Assembly: GCF_947497915.1 (NCBI RefSeq)
Contig: NZ_CANMIJ010000002.1
Span: 744,001 to 808,000, forward strand
Length of the DNA: 64,000 nucleotides
Source: an uncultured Erythrobacter sp.
Lineage (GTDB): Bacteria > Pseudomonadota > Alphaproteobacteria > Sphingomonadales > Sphingomonadaceae
Direction of reading: 5' to 3'
Shown piece after piece: positions 27,185-37,365 of this stretch. A model generated the notes under the pieces. The model worked only from the letters and a program-made list of their open reading frames with translations, made no database searches and was not told the origin of the DNA. Numbering within the stretch: the first letter of the stretch is position 1; the number at the start of each line of letters is the position of its first letter. Both the position numbers and the translations under genes were made by a program.

Positions 27185-29110
27185 ATGACTCAAAAGCCCG
27201 ACACGCCGCTTCTCGACCAAGTGCCTACACCGGACGAGCTCCGCGATTTAAAGCCTGAACAACTCCGCCAGCTCGCGGACGAATTGCGCACCGAAATGAT
27301 CGATGCCGTCAGCACATCTGGCGGCCATTTGGGATCGGGCCTTGGCGTGGTCGAGCTGACCGTGGCGATCCATTATGTCTTCAACACGCCCGACGACAAA
27401 CTTGTCTGGGATGTGGGCCACCAATGTTACCCGCACAAAATCCTGACGGGACGGCGTGACCGTATCCGGACCTTGCGTCAGGGCGGCGGGCTTTCCGGTT
27501 TCACTAAGCGGACAGAGAGCGAATACGACCCATTCGGCGCGGCCCACTCTTCCACGTCAATCTCGGCAGCGCTTGGCTTTGCCATGGCGAACAAGCTGAA
27601 TGACAAGCCGGGTCGCGGTATTGCCGTGATCGGTGACGGCGCGATGAGCGCGGGCATGGCCTATGAGGCGATGAACAATGCGGCGCAGGCGGGTAACCGT
27701 CTGGTCGTAATCCTCAACGATAACGATATGTCGATTGCGCCGCCCGTAGGCGGATTGTCCGCCTATCTCGCGCGCATGGTATCCTCGAGCGAATATCTCG
27801 GCCTGCGCAGCCTTGCATCCAAAGCGGTCAAGAAGATGAGCCGCCGGATGCACGAAGGCATTCGCAAGGCCGAAGAATATACGCGCGGCATGGTGACCGG
27901 CGGGACTTTGTTTGAAGAGCTCGGCTTTTATTATGTCGGGCCGATTGACGGCCATAATCTCGATCATCTGATCCCCGTGCTGGAGAATGTGCGCGACACA
28001 TCGGAAGGCCCCGTGCTGATCCATGTCGTGACCACCAAAGGCAAAGGCTACAAATACGCCGAGGAAAGCGCCGACAAATATCACGGCGTGCCCAAATTCG
28101 ATGTGATCACGGGTGAGAAAGCCAAGGGCAAAGCGGGCCCGCCTGCCTATCAGAACGTGTTTGGCGATACGCTTGCGAAGCTCGCTGAAACCGATAGCCG
28201 CATCTGCGCGATTACCGCCGCGATGCCATCGGGCACCGGCGTAGACCGTTTTGCGCAGGCTCATCCAGAGCGCAGCTTTGACGTCGGCATTGCAGAACAG
28301 CACGGCGTGACATTTGCTGCCGGCCTCGCCGCGCAGGGCATGCGTCCGTTCGCCGCGATCTACTCAACCTTCCTCCAGCGCGCTTACGATCAAGTCGTGC
28401 ATGACGTGGCGATCCAGAACCTGCCGGTTCGCTTTGCGATTGACCGTGCGGGACTGGTCGGGGCGGATGGCTGCACACACGCCGGCGCGTTCGACATCAC
28501 ATATCTTGCGACGCTGCCGAATATGGTGGTGATGGCGGCGGCTGACGAAGCCGAGCTTGCCAATATGACCTATACCGCTGTGGAGTATGACGAAGGGCCG
28601 ATTGCCTTCCGTTACCCGCGCGGAAACGGAGTGGGCGTTCCAATCCCGGAAACGCTCGAAAAGCTTGAGATCGGTAAGGGCCGCGTTGTGCGCGAAGGCA
28701 CCAAAGTGGCTATCCTGTCACTCGGTGCGCGTCTTGAAGAAGCCAAGAAAGCGGCGGATACGCTGGAGGCCAAAGGGCTTTCGACAACGGTCGCCGATAT
28801 GCGCTTTGCCAAGCCGCTCGACGAAGACCTGATCGCGAAACTGATGCGCGAGCATGAAGTTGTGGTGACAGTCGAAGAAGGCGCGATTGGCGGCCTCGGC
28901 GCGCATGTGCTGACCTATGCTTCGGATGAGGGGCTGACCGACAATGGCGGCCTGAAAGTGCGCACCATGCGTCTGCCCGATACGTTCCAGGATCACGATG
29001 CACCGGATAAACAGTATGACGAAGCAGGCCTCAACGCCCCTCAAATCGTCGATACGGTGCTGAAGGCGCTGAAGCACAACTCGGCAAATGTTGAGGAAGC
29101 GCGGGCTTAA
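27185..29110 (+). CDS. dxs: 1-deoxy-D-xylulose-5-phosphate synthase
   Basis: A thiamine-diphosphate enzyme condensing pyruvate and glyceraldehyde 3-phosphate, the first step of the non-mevalonate isoprenoid pathway. The 641-residue length is normal. Signatures: [47 protein letters not shown] for cofactor binding, and DIGxAEQH-like [15 protein letters not shown] in the transketolase-like domain. The 140-base upstream gap holds no TPP riboswitch that I can see. Confidence 0.97.
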   Translation: MTQKPDTPLLDQVPTPDELRDLKPEQLRQLADELRTEMIDAVSTSGGHLGSGLGVVELTVAIHYVFNTPDDKLVWDVGHQCYPHKILTGRRDRIRTLRQGGGLSGFTKRTESEYDPFGAAHSSTSISAALGFAMANKLNDKPGRGIAVIGDGAMSAGMAYEAMNNAAQAGNRLVVILNDNDMSIAPPVGGLSAYLARMVSSSEYLGLRSLASKAVKKMSRRMHEGIRKAEEYTRGMVTGGTLFEELGFYYVGPIDGHNLDHLIPVLENVRDTSEGPVLIHVVTTKGKGYKYAEESADKYHGVPKFDVITGEKAKGKAGPPAYQNVFGDTLAKLAETDSRICAITAAMPSGTGVDRFAQAHPERSFDVGIAEQHGVTFAAGLAAQGMRPFAAIYSTFLQRAYDQVVHDVAIQNLPVRFAIDRAGLVGADGCTHAGAFDITYLATLPNMVVMAAADEAELANMTYTAVEYDEGPIAFRYPRGNGVGVPIPETLEKLEIGKGRVVREGTKVAILSLGARLEEAKKAADTLEAKGLSTTVADMRFAKPLDEDLIAKLMREHEVVVTVEEGAIGGLGAHVLTYASDEGLTDNGGLKVRTMRLPDTFQDHDAPDKQYDEAGLNAPQIVDTVLKALKHNSANVEEARA

Positions 29111-29113
29111 CTT

Positions 29114-29737
29114 GTGAGTCTTTCTGCGGCACTCTTGGCGTTGTTTGCCATGCAGGCTGATACTGAAAGCCCGCCTGCACCGGAGTTCCGCTTTCCAAGT
29201 CAAGCCGAGATCGAGCGCGACCTGCGGGATTGCGGGTTCCAACATCTGATTGTTTTCTATGATGACAGCATTCAGTCGGATGTTGTAAAAATCGAGGACA
29301 ATCAGGTAAATGACGAACAGCTGAGATGCGCGTATCACGCGCAGATAGATACGCCTTATTACCTAGAATGGGAGCCGTCAGTTGTCGGACGGTTTTACGG
29401 AATTAGTGAACAATTATTCGCTCCAAGGGCGAAAGCCGCAGCTACCGCGTACTTTGCTGCTCGACCTCATTTTGGTCCCGTGCCCGTCCGAATTGACAAT
29501 CAGACTGCACTAGATTTCGCACGAGCAATAGAGCGGTTTTGTGGCCCTGACGCCGCAGGCTTCTTCACAGACAGGTATGGCGGTATTGCAGCCTCTCCCG
29601 AAAGGATATTGGCCATGGACTACGAGACATCTATTCGTGTGCTCGGGTGCGTAAGCAACGCGGCTATATTGCGAGACTTTCCCTTTGGCTTCATCGGTAA
29701 CGAAAGAGAACTCAGCGAAAGTGGCGGGGAAGAATGA
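29114..29737 (+). CDS. Orphan exported protein, unknown
   Basis: A 207-residue product from a GTG start 3 bases after dxs. A short hydrophobic N-terminus (residues 3-14) could be a signal peptide. Five Cys residues are spread over the mature part. The gene is visibly more AT-rich and uses more rare codons (ATA, TTA) than its neighbours, hinting at a recent acquisition or relaxed selection. Its stop overlaps the crotonase start (ATGA), so it sits inside an operon. No family is recognised. Confidence 0.65.
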   Translation: MSLSAALLALFAMQADTESPPAPEFRFPSQAEIERDLRDCGFQHLIVFYDDSIQSDVVKIEDNQVNDEQLRCAYHAQIDTPYYLEWEPSVVGRFYGISEQLFAPRAKAAATAYFAARPHFGPVPVRIDNQTALDFARAIERFCGPDAAGFFTDRYGGIAASPERILAMDYETSIRVLGCVSNAAILRDFPFGFIGNERELSESGGEE

Positions 29738-30531
29738 CACTGCTCAATATTACCCAAGATGGTCCTGTCACCACTCTGACCATTGACCGCGCGGAGACGA
29801 TGAACCCACTGGGCGCTCCGGGCGACGGCGAGGAATTTCGCGCCGCTTGCGATGCGATCAACCGTGATATGGACGTGCGCTGCGTCATACTGACCGGTGC
29901 GGGCCGCGCGTTCAGTGCGGGCGGCGATATCAAGGCGATGCAGAACAAGACCGGCACCTTTGGCGGCACGCCTCCCGTCATATCAGACGGATACCGCGAC
30001 AATATTCATATGATGCTGCGCGCGCTGCACACGATTCGTGTACCTGTGATTGCGGCGGTGAATGGCCCGGCTATCGGCCTTGGCTGCGATGTCGCTTGCC
30101 TCGCCGATATCCGAATAGCGAGCGAGAAAGCCAAATTCGGCGTCACGTTCCTAAAACTTGGCATCATTCCCGGCGATGGTGGCACATGGATCTTGCCCCG
30201 CGTGATCGGGATGAGCCGCGCATCGGAGCTGTTTTATACCGGCGATGTGATCGGCGCAGACCAAGCGCAGGATTGGGGCCTCGTTAGCCGCGTCGTCCCG
30301 CATGATGATTTGCTGGCGGAGGCGCGCGCGATGGCGAACAAGATCGCGGCCATGCCGCCGCATTCGCTGCGTCAGTCAAAAATGCTTCTGCGTCAGGGCA
30401 GTCAGGTCAATTATGACACGGCGCTGGAAATGGCGGCGAACACGCAGGCGATGATGCACCATACCGCAGACCACGCCGAAGGGGTCGCCGCGCTGATCGA
30501 AAAACGCCCTGCCAAATTTAACGGCGAATAG
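29734..30531 (+). CDS. Enoyl-CoA hydratase/isomerase (crotonase) family protein
   Basis: A 265-residue crotonase-fold enzyme. The oxyanion-hole blocks are FSAGGDIKAM and NGPAIGLGCDVACLADIRIAS, and the region GVTFLKLGIIPGDGG carries the usual catalytic position, where Gly-Asp-Gly-Gly replaces the Glu of classic hydratases. It is thus probably an isomerase, hydrolase or atypical hydratase rather than a standard beta-oxidation hydratase. The second half includes PHSLRQSKMLLR. It overlaps the preceding gene by 4 bases. Confidence 0.88.
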   Translation: MTLLNITQDGPVTTLTIDRAETMNPLGAPGDGEEFRAACDAINRDMDVRCVILTGAGRAFSAGGDIKAMQNKTGTFGGTPPVISDGYRDNIHMMLRALHTIRVPVIAAVNGPAIGLGCDVACLADIRIASEKAKFGVTFLKLGIIPGDGGTWILPRVIGMSRASELFYTGDVIGADQAQDWGLVSRVVPHDDLLAEARAMANKIAAMPPHSLRQSKMLLRQGSQVNYDTALEMAANTQAMMHHTADHAEGVAALIEKRPAKFNGE

Positions 30532-30542
30532 AGCGCGCGCGC

Positions 30543-31352
30543 ATGAAATGGCTCCGATCTGCGCTGGTGATGATCGCCACGTGCTACATCACGGTGCTGA
30601 TAATTCTGTGGGCGTTTCAATCGCATTTTGTCTATCCCGCGCCCCAACCGCGCGCTGCTCTGACCCCCGGATATGAGGAAGTCACGCTCCAAACAGCAGA
30701 CGGGCTGGCGCTTCGATCGTTCTACCGCGCTGCTGAAAAGGGGCTTCCGACGGCGGTGTATTTCCACGGCAATGGCGGCACATTGCAGGCGGCAAGCTAT
30801 TCCAACGCCGCCTTTGCCGATGCCGGATTTGGCGTGTTGATGGTGGAGTATCGCGGATATGGCGGCAATTCGGGAAATCCGTCAGAGGCGGGCTTTTACC
30901 GCGATGGCGAGGCGGCGATGGAGTGGCTTTTCGCGCAGGGGCTGTCCGCTACCGAGATCGTGATCGTCGCCAATTCCATTGGCGGCGGAGTGGGGACGGA
31001 AATGGCGCTGCGCTATGATCCGGCGGCCCTTGTTCTGGTGGCACCGTTCACGTCATTGCCCGATGCGGCGCAGAGCAATTTGTGGTGGCTGCCCGCGCGC
31101 GGCCTTGTGCGCGAACAATACGACAATGCGGGCAAGATTACGCAGCTCGATATGCCGGTCCTGATCCAGCACGGTACCTCTGATGTCGTTGTCCCGTATG
31201 AGCACGGACGGGCCCTATCGCAGCTGGCGGCGGATGCGGAGTTTCAAACCTTTGAAGGGGCGGGCCACGGCCTAAGCTTTACCACGCGTTCGCAAGAGGC
31301 ACGGCGTGACTGGATTTTGGAGCAGTTCGAAGATGCCGGGGGCGGGCGCTAG
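30543..31352 (+). CDS. Alpha/beta hydrolase, Bem46/ABHD13-like
   Basis: A membrane-anchored hydrolase: one N-terminal helix (residues 8-28) and an alpha/beta core with the oxyanion motif YFHGNGG, the nucleophile block NSIGGGVGTE (Ala-x-Ser-x-Gly form, preceded by Ala instead of Gly), LIQHGTSDVVVPYEHG for the acid and GAGHG for the histidine. The substrate is unknown. It begins 11 bases after the crotonase gene and ends convergently with nnrU. Confidence 0.85.
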   Translation: MKWLRSALVMIATCYITVLIILWAFQSHFVYPAPQPRAALTPGYEEVTLQTADGLALRSFYRAAEKGLPTAVYFHGNGGTLQAASYSNAAFADAGFGVLMVEYRGYGGNSGNPSEAGFYRDGEAAMEWLFAQGLSATEIVIVANSIGGGVGTEMALRYDPAALVLVAPFTSLPDAAQSNLWWLPARGLVREQYDNAGKITQLDMPVLIQHGTSDVVVPYEHGRALSQLAADAEFQTFEGAGHGLSFTTRSQEARRDWILEQFEDAGGGR

Positions 31353-31380
31353 CGCCTTAACCTAAAACCCCGGCCTAAAA

Positions 31381-32052
31381 CTAAAACCAACGCCAGATAC
31401 CGGCGGCGATGCTGCCGATGGGCAGGTGCAGCCAGCTGAAAAATACGAAGAAGATAAGGCCGACGGCCCACGGGAATGCGCCTGCGGAAAAGAACGCGCT
31501 CCAACGCGGCCAATAGCTCGTTTTGCTTTCCCATTCGGCCCATGCCTCGCCCATCAGAACCTGTTTCTTGCGGTCTTGAAGATGCGAGCCGACCAGCGCG
31601 AGGATGCCCATGGCGATTGCCGTGATGGTTGTACGCCAGCTGTAATGGATCACGATATGCGACAGCGCCCATAGGGCAAATCCCCACATCATCGGATGAC
31701 GGGTAATTTTGAACACGCCTTTGGGTTCTGCGCGGGCTTGCTCTGCGGCTTTGGGCGTCGGCATGGCCGGGTTGCCGATATAAGAACCCGCCAGCAGGAT
31801 CATCGCAGGCAATGTTATGAAGGTTGCGATGGCCCAGCCAATATCGCCGCTGCCGGGCAAATCAGCAGGTGGAACGGCGGAAAATGCGAAATAGACCCAA
31901 GCGAGCGTCGCAAAGCTGACCAGCGAATAAGCGATCTGGAACCCGGCATTACCAAGAGCGCCAACCAAAGGCGCGCGCAGCGGGTGGGACATAGCGAAAT
32001 GCGTGCCAATGAAAGCAACATTCGCCGCCACCAATTCGGTTAAACCTGCCAT
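31381..32052 (-). CDS. NnrU family membrane protein
   Basis: A 223-residue integral membrane protein with five to six hydrophobic segments and the NnrU/isoprenylcysteine methyltransferase-like block FKITRHPMMWGFALWALSH. NnrU was first linked to nitric-oxide metabolism in Rhodobacter. No denitrification gene is visible here, so the role is open. It lies 27 bases downstream of the FKBP gene on the same strand. Confidence 0.88.
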   Translation of the reverse strand: MAGLTELVAANVAFIGTHFAMSHPLRAPLVGALGNAGFQIAYSLVSFATLAWVYFAFSAVPPADLPGSGDIGWAIATFITLPAMILLAGSYIGNPAMPTPKAAEQARAEPKGVFKITRHPMMWGFALWALSHIVIHYSWRTTITAIAMGILALVGSHLQDRKKQVLMGEAWAEWESKTSYWPRWSAFFSAGAFPWAVGLIFFVFFSWLHLPIGSIAAGIWRWF

Positions 32053-32079
32053 GTTCTGATCCCTTTTCCCACCAAAGAT

Positions 32080-32583
32080 CTATTTTGCGATTTCGATCAG
32101 CTCCACTTTGAACACCAGTGTCGCATTGCCCGGGATCGGGCCTTTGCCGACGGGGCCGTAAGCCAGATCGGCCGGAATCGCGATTTCAATGGTCTCGCCC
32201 ACGCCCATTTGCGGGACGGCAAGCTGCCAGCCTTTGATCAGTCGCCCGAGCGGGAAAGTTGCAGGCTCGCCGCGCGTGTAAGAGCTGTCAAAAACAGTCC
32301 CGTCGATCAGCTTCCCTTCGTAATGAAGGGTGACTGTATCGTTCACGGTCGGCTTGTCCTGAGACCCGTTATACGTGGTCCAGCGCCAGCGCAGCCCGCC
32401 TTCCATCAACCGCCAGCCATCGGCGGGCTTAAGGTCATAAATATAGGTCTGCTGCGCGGTGTGCCATGCCATGTCATTGACGGCCTGTTCCGCAGATGGA
32501 TCGGCGGCCTCATCCTGAGCGATTGCCGGAGATGCAGCGGTGAACGCTGCGGCCATCGCCGCGCAAGCGATCGCCCGCATCAC
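32080..32583 (-). CDS. Exported FKBP-type peptidyl-prolyl isomerase
   Basis: Periplasmic proline isomerase. A Sec signal (cleavage near AIAQD) is followed by a linker and a FKBP domain over residues 75-167: VTLHYEGKLIDGTVFDSSY, PLGRLIKGWQLAV, GETIEIAIPADLAYG and ATLVFKVELI. The start overlaps the end of the amidohydrolase-like gene (ATGA at 32580-32583). It is likely to help fold the exported enzymes encoded just upstream (inference). Confidence 0.93.
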   Translation of the reverse strand: MMRAIACAAMAAAFTAASPAIAQDEAADPSAEQAVNDMAWHTAQQTYIYDLKPADGWRLMEGGLRWRWTTYNGSQDKPTVNDTVTLHYEGKLIDGTVFDSSYTRGEPATFPLGRLIKGWQLAVPQMGVGETIEIAIPADLAYGPVGKGPIPGNATLVFKVELIEIAK

Positions 32584-33902
32584 CAGTCATACGCCTTTGG
32601 CAGATCGCTTTCATCAAGATCGCGGTACCGCTCTTTCAGGCGGCTCTGATGGCTGCCCAGCGGCTGCTCGACACCGCCAATAAAGACGGCGGTCGGCACG
32701 GATGTCACCTCAAGCGGGTCACCGTCCCAGATCACCACATCGCCAAGCGCACCCGATTTCAGGACACCGGCTTTCCCGCCCATGCCGCTAATCTCGGCTG
32801 GGATTGAGCTGATCGAAGCGAATGCCTCACCCCATGTAAGACCGGATGCTCCCGGCATTTTGGCAAGGCCGACGAGGTTCCCAGCCTGTTGAGCAAGGCG
32901 GCGCGGGTTTTCCATGCCTGCCGCGTTCAGACCGACTTTCACGCCTGCGCGTTTCATCCGGCCAACATTGCTTTGGGTCGAGGCGAGCTGATCAAAACCG
33001 GTTGGCAGCGCGTCGAGCGGATCGGCCAGCACCGGTACACCGGCAGCAGCGATTTCATTCGCCACCATCCAGCCTTCGCTGACGCCGACCAGCACCAGAT
33101 CGAGGCGCGGAAATTCGGTCTTCAGCGCAAGCACACTGCGGATATCCGAAGCGCGTTCAACCGCGACGTAGAGTTTCTGTGTGCCTGCGACGACAGGTTT
33201 CAAAGCCTCTGCATCAAAGCGGTTTAGCAGCACTTCGCCGTCTGCTGTGATCTCGGTCGTTTGCGGAGTTCCGCCGCCCGATAATGCCTGTGCCTCGCGC
33301 AAAGAAGCGCGGAACAAGGTGTAGCTCGCAGCGCGGCTTCCGCCTGCGCGGCGTGCCCCGCCTTCGCCCAGATCAACCATCTGGAATGCGCGCGCCTTAA
33401 CAATCGGATTGCCATCCGCATCCAGATCGATGATCGCGCCTTGCCCGGCAAAAATCGATGCCGAAGGAAGCGTGGTCGTCGCCGCGCGGGTGATCCCGGC
33501 TGCGCGGTGGATCAGGATGTTCTGCGAGTTCGGGTTTACCGCCGGAGCCACATCGAGTGACGCGCTGAACGGAGCGCCACCAGCGCGGCTATCATTGGAT
33601 TCGCTAACCGCGCCAACATCGACCAGGCCAAGCGTGGTGACGGTGGCGAAGATGCCCGGTGTGACCCACGCGCCATTTGCATCAACGACGAGGTCCGTGC
33701 TGAATGATTGGCCGTTTGCTGTGCCAGCATAGGTTACGCGGCCATTTTCAATCATGACCACTCCGTTTTCAATCGGATCGCTGCCGTCGCCGGTGACGAC
33801 GGTCGCGTTAGCGATGACCACGTCCTGCGCCAGTGCAGGCGCGGCGGACAGGGCAATGGCAGAGGCCACACCAAGGATTGCTGTGTTCAGGAGCCGCTTC
33901 AT
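32580..33902 (-). CDS. Amidohydrolase-like exported protein lacking metal ligands
   Basis: A 440-residue exported protein (Sec signal to ALAQD) with the amidohydrolase fold: composite N-terminal sandwich (VTGDGSDPIENGVVMIENGRV), GAWVTPGIF, and a C-terminal SGALGDVVIWDGDPLEVTS. Where active enzymes have the metal-binding HxH, it has ATVTT (residues 86-90). The later His and Asp positions are also lost (YVAVERASD, LVGVSEGW, LNAAGMEN). It should be catalytically dead or use no metal. It starts in the stop of the intact paralogue (ATGA, 33899-33902), so a heteromer is plausible. Confidence 0.85.
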   Translation of the reverse strand: MKRLLNTAILGVASAIALSAAPALAQDVVIANATVVTGDGSDPIENGVVMIENGRVTYAGTANGQSFSTDLVVDANGAWVTPGIFATVTTLGLVDVGAVSESNDSRAGGAPFSASLDVAPAVNPNSQNILIHRAAGITRAATTTLPSASIFAGQGAIIDLDADGNPIVKARAFQMVDLGEGGARRAGGSRAASYTLFRASLREAQALSGGGTPQTTEITADGEVLLNRFDAEALKPVVAGTQKLYVAVERASDIRSVLALKTEFPRLDLVLVGVSEGWMVANEIAAAGVPVLADPLDALPTGFDQLASTQSNVGRMKRAGVKVGLNAAGMENPRRLAQQAGNLVGLAKMPGASGLTWGEAFASISSIPAEISGMGGKAGVLKSGALGDVVIWDGDPLEVTSVPTAVFIGGVEQPLGSHQSRLKERYRDLDESDLPKAYDW

Positions 33903-35302
33903 TTCACATCTCCTTCGCCCGGTTGGCCAAGCTCGAAATCGCTCACCGGACGGCGTTTGCGGTCCATCGCGTCAAACATCAAAGCGCCATCGATCCAGAC
34001 CTTTTCAGGCCGCGAATAGACGGACAGCGGATCGCCGTTCCATAGCACCACGTCGGCCATTTTGCCGCGCTCCAAGCTGCCGGTCATATCATCGATGCCC
34101 ATCGCCTTTGCCGCGTTGAGCGTGATCCAGCCGATCACATCGGCATCGGAGATTTCAATGCCCATTCGCGCGCCAGCGGCCTGCGCTTTGGCAGCTTCCT
34201 GATTGAGGCGTTGAATATCGTTTTGGCTGTCAGAGTGGATGACGACGCAAGCGCCCTCTTTCTGCAGTAGCGCGGCGTTTTCCATGATCGCGTCATACGC
34301 TTCCATCTTGAACCCATACCAATCGGCCCAGATCGCGCTGCACACGTCGTTTTCGCGCAGCAGATCGCCGATCTTGTAGGCTTCGATAGCGTGGTGGAAT
34401 GCGGTGACTTTGTAGCCGACCTCTTTCGCCATATCCATGACAAGCGCCATCTCATCGGCGCGGTAACAATGATTGTGGACGAGGATTTCGCCCTCAAGCA
34501 CACCTTTCAGCGTTTCTTTGCCAAGGTTGCGTTTGGCGTCTTCATTGTTGGCGTATTCAATCGCGTCATACCAAGTCTGACGGTTGACGGCGAAGTTGCC
34601 CATGCGGGTCGAAGGCTTGCGCCCGCGTCCGCCATAAACGCGTTTCGGGTTTTCACCGCAGGCCATTTTAAAGCCGTAAGGTGCGCCCGGGAATTTCATG
34701 CCCTGAACAGTGCGGCTCGGCACATTTTTGAGAGTGACGGAGCGTCCGCCCATCAGGTTTGCCGAACCGGGCAGGATTTGCAGCGAGGTGATCCCGCCAT
34801 TGGCCATCGCGCGGCTGAAACCGGGGTCTTGCGGCCAGACCGAATGTTCGGCCCACACATCGGGCGTGGTCGGCGAGGTGGCTTCGTTGCCGTCATTATG
34901 CGCCTGAACGCCGGGCGATGGATAATCGCCAAGGTGGGAATGGATGTCGATAATGCCCGGTGTGACGAATTTGCCGGTGCCATCTAGCACGGTGTAGCCT
35001 TCGGTCGACAGATCGCTGCCGCCGACGGCTTCGACTTTGCCGCCCCGGAACAGGACGGTGCCGCCCTCGATCCGGTTTCCAGCTCCGTCATAAACGGTTG
35101 CCCCGACCAAAGCGGTCGGCGCGCCGGGATAGGCGCTGTAAGTTGAGGGGAATGGCCCTTCCGATTCGGTTTTGGCGGCAAAGCGCGGCGCATCGTCTGA
35201 TCCGCTGTCGTCGCCAGCCGTATTGGCCGAACTGGTCGTTGCACAGCCCGCCAGCGCAAAGGCGCTGGCGGCTGCAATCAGAGCTTTCTTAGTCAAATTC
35301 AT
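33899..35302 (-). CDS. Amidohydrolase lipoprotein with intact metal site
   Basis: A 467-residue exported metal-dependent hydrolase of the imidazolonepropionase-like/DAN type. A lipoprotein signal (FALAGC, Cys 20) precedes the fold. Metal ligands are HSH at 121-123, HNHCYRADE, AFHHAIEAY and the final HSDSQND. The C-terminus has MADVVLWNGDPLSVYS. The substrate may be a peptide or cyclic amide, suggested by the POT transporter 18 bases upstream. It is co-translated with the ligand-less paralogue. Confidence 0.9.
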   Translation of the reverse strand: MNLTKKALIAAASAFALAGCATTSSANTAGDDSGSDDAPRFAAKTESEGPFPSTYSAYPGAPTALVGATVYDGAGNRIEGGTVLFRGGKVEAVGGSDLSTEGYTVLDGTGKFVTPGIIDIHSHLGDYPSPGVQAHNDGNEATSPTTPDVWAEHSVWPQDPGFSRAMANGGITSLQILPGSANLMGGRSVTLKNVPSRTVQGMKFPGAPYGFKMACGENPKRVYGGRGRKPSTRMGNFAVNRQTWYDAIEYANNEDAKRNLGKETLKGVLEGEILVHNHCYRADEMALVMDMAKEVGYKVTAFHHAIEAYKIGDLLRENDVCSAIWADWYGFKMEAYDAIMENAALLQKEGACVVIHSDSQNDIQRLNQEAAKAQAAGARMGIEISDADVIGWITLNAAKAMGIDDMTGSLERGKMADVVLWNGDPLSVYSRPEKVWIDGALMFDAMDRKRRPVSDFELGQPGEGDVK

Positions 35303-35320
35303 TCCCCTGTAGGTTTCAGG

Positions 35321-37183
35321 TTATTGAGCAGGCCGTGTGCCAGCAGCAGCCGGTTCGCCAAGCTCGGCTTCGCCAGCGATATGGCTGTCTTCTTCGTCTT
35401 TCAGCGTGTCGAGATGCATCAGCTTCTTGACCAGCGGGCTGACGAAACAGACCACAATACCGACGACCAGAGCAACCAGACCCATGGTCCAATACGCTTC
35501 AAGAGCGCCTTCGCGGGTCATGTTACCGCCTTCGCCTTCACCCATGAGCGAGCCCATGAAGCCTGCGACATAGTTGCCGCCTGCCGTGCCGAAGAAGAAC
35601 GCCGCCATCATCAGGCTGGCCATGTGCTTCACCGAAAGCCGGTTCATCGCGGACAGGCCAACCGGAGAGAGGCAAAGCTCACCCGTGGTCGACAACAGGT
35701 AGAAGATGAACAGGAACAGCACCGGCATCATGATCGCACCCGCTTCGCCCGTTGTGCTGAAGTTTTCAGCGCCCCAGACCATCACGATAAAGGCTAGACC
35801 CATTTGCGCGATGCCCAGACCCATTTTGGCTGGCGTGGACGGTTCGATCCCCTTGCGCGCCATCCACTGCCACAGACCAGCGAAAAGCGGGCCAAGCAGG
35901 ATGATGTAGATCGGGTTGATCGACTGGAAGAAGGTGGTTGGAATACCGCCCTTATCAACGTGACGATCGGTGAACAGGTTGAGCGAGCCACCCGCCTGCT
36001 CAAACAGGCCCCAGAAGAGGGGCATAAGCAAGATCAGAAAGATCATCGCAAACACTCGGTCGCGGGCATGATTGGTATATTTTCGCGTTTCCATGACGCA
36101 AGCGGTGAAGATCACTCCAAGACTTACTCCACCAGCCGCGACCGCGATATTGTCAGCGCCTTGATTGACGATCATCCAAGCGGATGTCGCAAGGAGTAAC
36201 AAAACACCCCCGTAGAATACTGAGCTTGAGGCTTTGTCGCTTGTAGCGCCTTTCTCGTCTTCCAGAAAATATAGGGCTTGCTGCAGGACATAGGCCAAGA
36301 GGAAAATGCCCGAAACGAGCAGGATCCAGCCAACGGCCGCCTGATACTGGATCAGGAACCAGATCACCGCGACACCGGCAAAGCCGACGCCGTAGAGCAG
36401 CCATTCGAAATTGATCCCGGCGACTTTCTCGTTCAGCTTCGCAGGGTTCGGGCTTTCGCCTTTACCTTTCAGCAGCGGTTTGCCGATGATGAATACGATC
36501 AGGCCAAGCAGCATGCCGAAACCGGCAAGGCCAAAGCCCAGCGCCCAGCTGACAGTTTCACCCAGATAGGCCGCGATCAGAACGCCTGCCGCCGCGCCGA
36601 GGTTAATCCCCATGTAGAAGATAGTGTAGGCGCTATCGCGGCGAATATCGGTGCGCGGGTACAATTGGCCCACGATCACAGAGATGTTCGCTTTCAGGAA
36701 GCCCGAGCCGACAATGATCAGCGCCAGAGCAAGCCAGAACACGTTGAGCGTCGGATCGTTGGCATAGCCCGACCCATCGCCTTCAAACGCCATAAAGAAG
36801 TGGCCAAGCGTAAGTAGGACAGCGCCAAACAAGACCGCTTTGCGTTGACCCAGATACCTGTCAGCCAGCCACCCGCCGAGCACCGGCGTGATGTAGACGA
36901 GGCTGGTATAAGCACCATAGATCAGGTTCGCGCTGCCATCGGAATACATCCAGTGCTTAACCAGATAGAGCGTAAGCAGGGCGCGCATGCCGTAATAAGA
37001 GAAACGCTCCCACATCTCGGCGAAGAACAGCATGTAGAGGCCTTTAGGATGACCCATCACCTCTTCTTGAGGGCGCGTTACCGCCCACGCGCCGCCGATC
37101 AGGAAGACACCAAGGACGATCGAGGCCACAACCATGGCCCAGTCCCCGTATCCCCACATCGCAAATTCTTTTAACTCGCCCAT
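35321..37183 (-). CDS. Proton-dependent oligopeptide transporter (POT/PTR2 family)
   Basis: An inner-membrane proton-coupled di- and tripeptide importer. A 620-residue protein with about 14 hydrophobic segments, the PTR2 signature FAEMWERFSYYGMRALL and GGWLADRYLG, and GSGFLKANIS. The ATG at 37183 (MGELKEF) has AAGTAAG before it; a longer frame adds 56 residues unlike transporters. It leads the operon with two exported amidohydrolases, FKBP and NnrU, and is divergent from the GntR gene across 182 bases. Confidence 0.92.
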   Translation of the reverse strand: MGELKEFAMWGYGDWAMVVASIVLGVFLIGGAWAVTRPQEEVMGHPKGLYMLFFAEMWERFSYYGMRALLTLYLVKHWMYSDGSANLIYGAYTSLVYITPVLGGWLADRYLGQRKAVLFGAVLLTLGHFFMAFEGDGSGYANDPTLNVFWLALALIIVGSGFLKANISVIVGQLYPRTDIRRDSAYTIFYMGINLGAAAGVLIAAYLGETVSWALGFGLAGFGMLLGLIVFIIGKPLLKGKGESPNPAKLNEKVAGINFEWLLYGVGFAGVAVIWFLIQYQAAVGWILLVSGIFLLAYVLQQALYFLEDEKGATSDKASSSVFYGGVLLLLATSAWMIVNQGADNIAVAAGGVSLGVIFTACVMETRKYTNHARDRVFAMIFLILLMPLFWGLFEQAGGSLNLFTDRHVDKGGIPTTFFQSINPIYIILLGPLFAGLWQWMARKGIEPSTPAKMGLGIAQMGLAFIVMVWGAENFSTTGEAGAIMMPVLFLFIFYLLSTTGELCLSPVGLSAMNRLSVKHMASLMMAAFFFGTAGGNYVAGFMGSLMGEGEGGNMTREGALEAYWTMGLVALVVGIVVCFVSPLVKKLMHLDTLKDEEDSHIAGEAELGEPAAAGTRPAQ

Positions 37184-37365
37184 CTTACTTAGATCCCGTC
37201 TTATTATTGTGGCGCCCGACCCCTCGAGCGCATCAAGCGCCGCACCGTAACGCCCAAATTCGCGCTGTGAAGCTTTTGTTGCACGGTTCACCGCGTGTTC
37301 GCCGCGACGCGGGAACTTGACGCGCCTCGCTGTATTATGGCACTGATGCACTTAGCGAGGATGCA

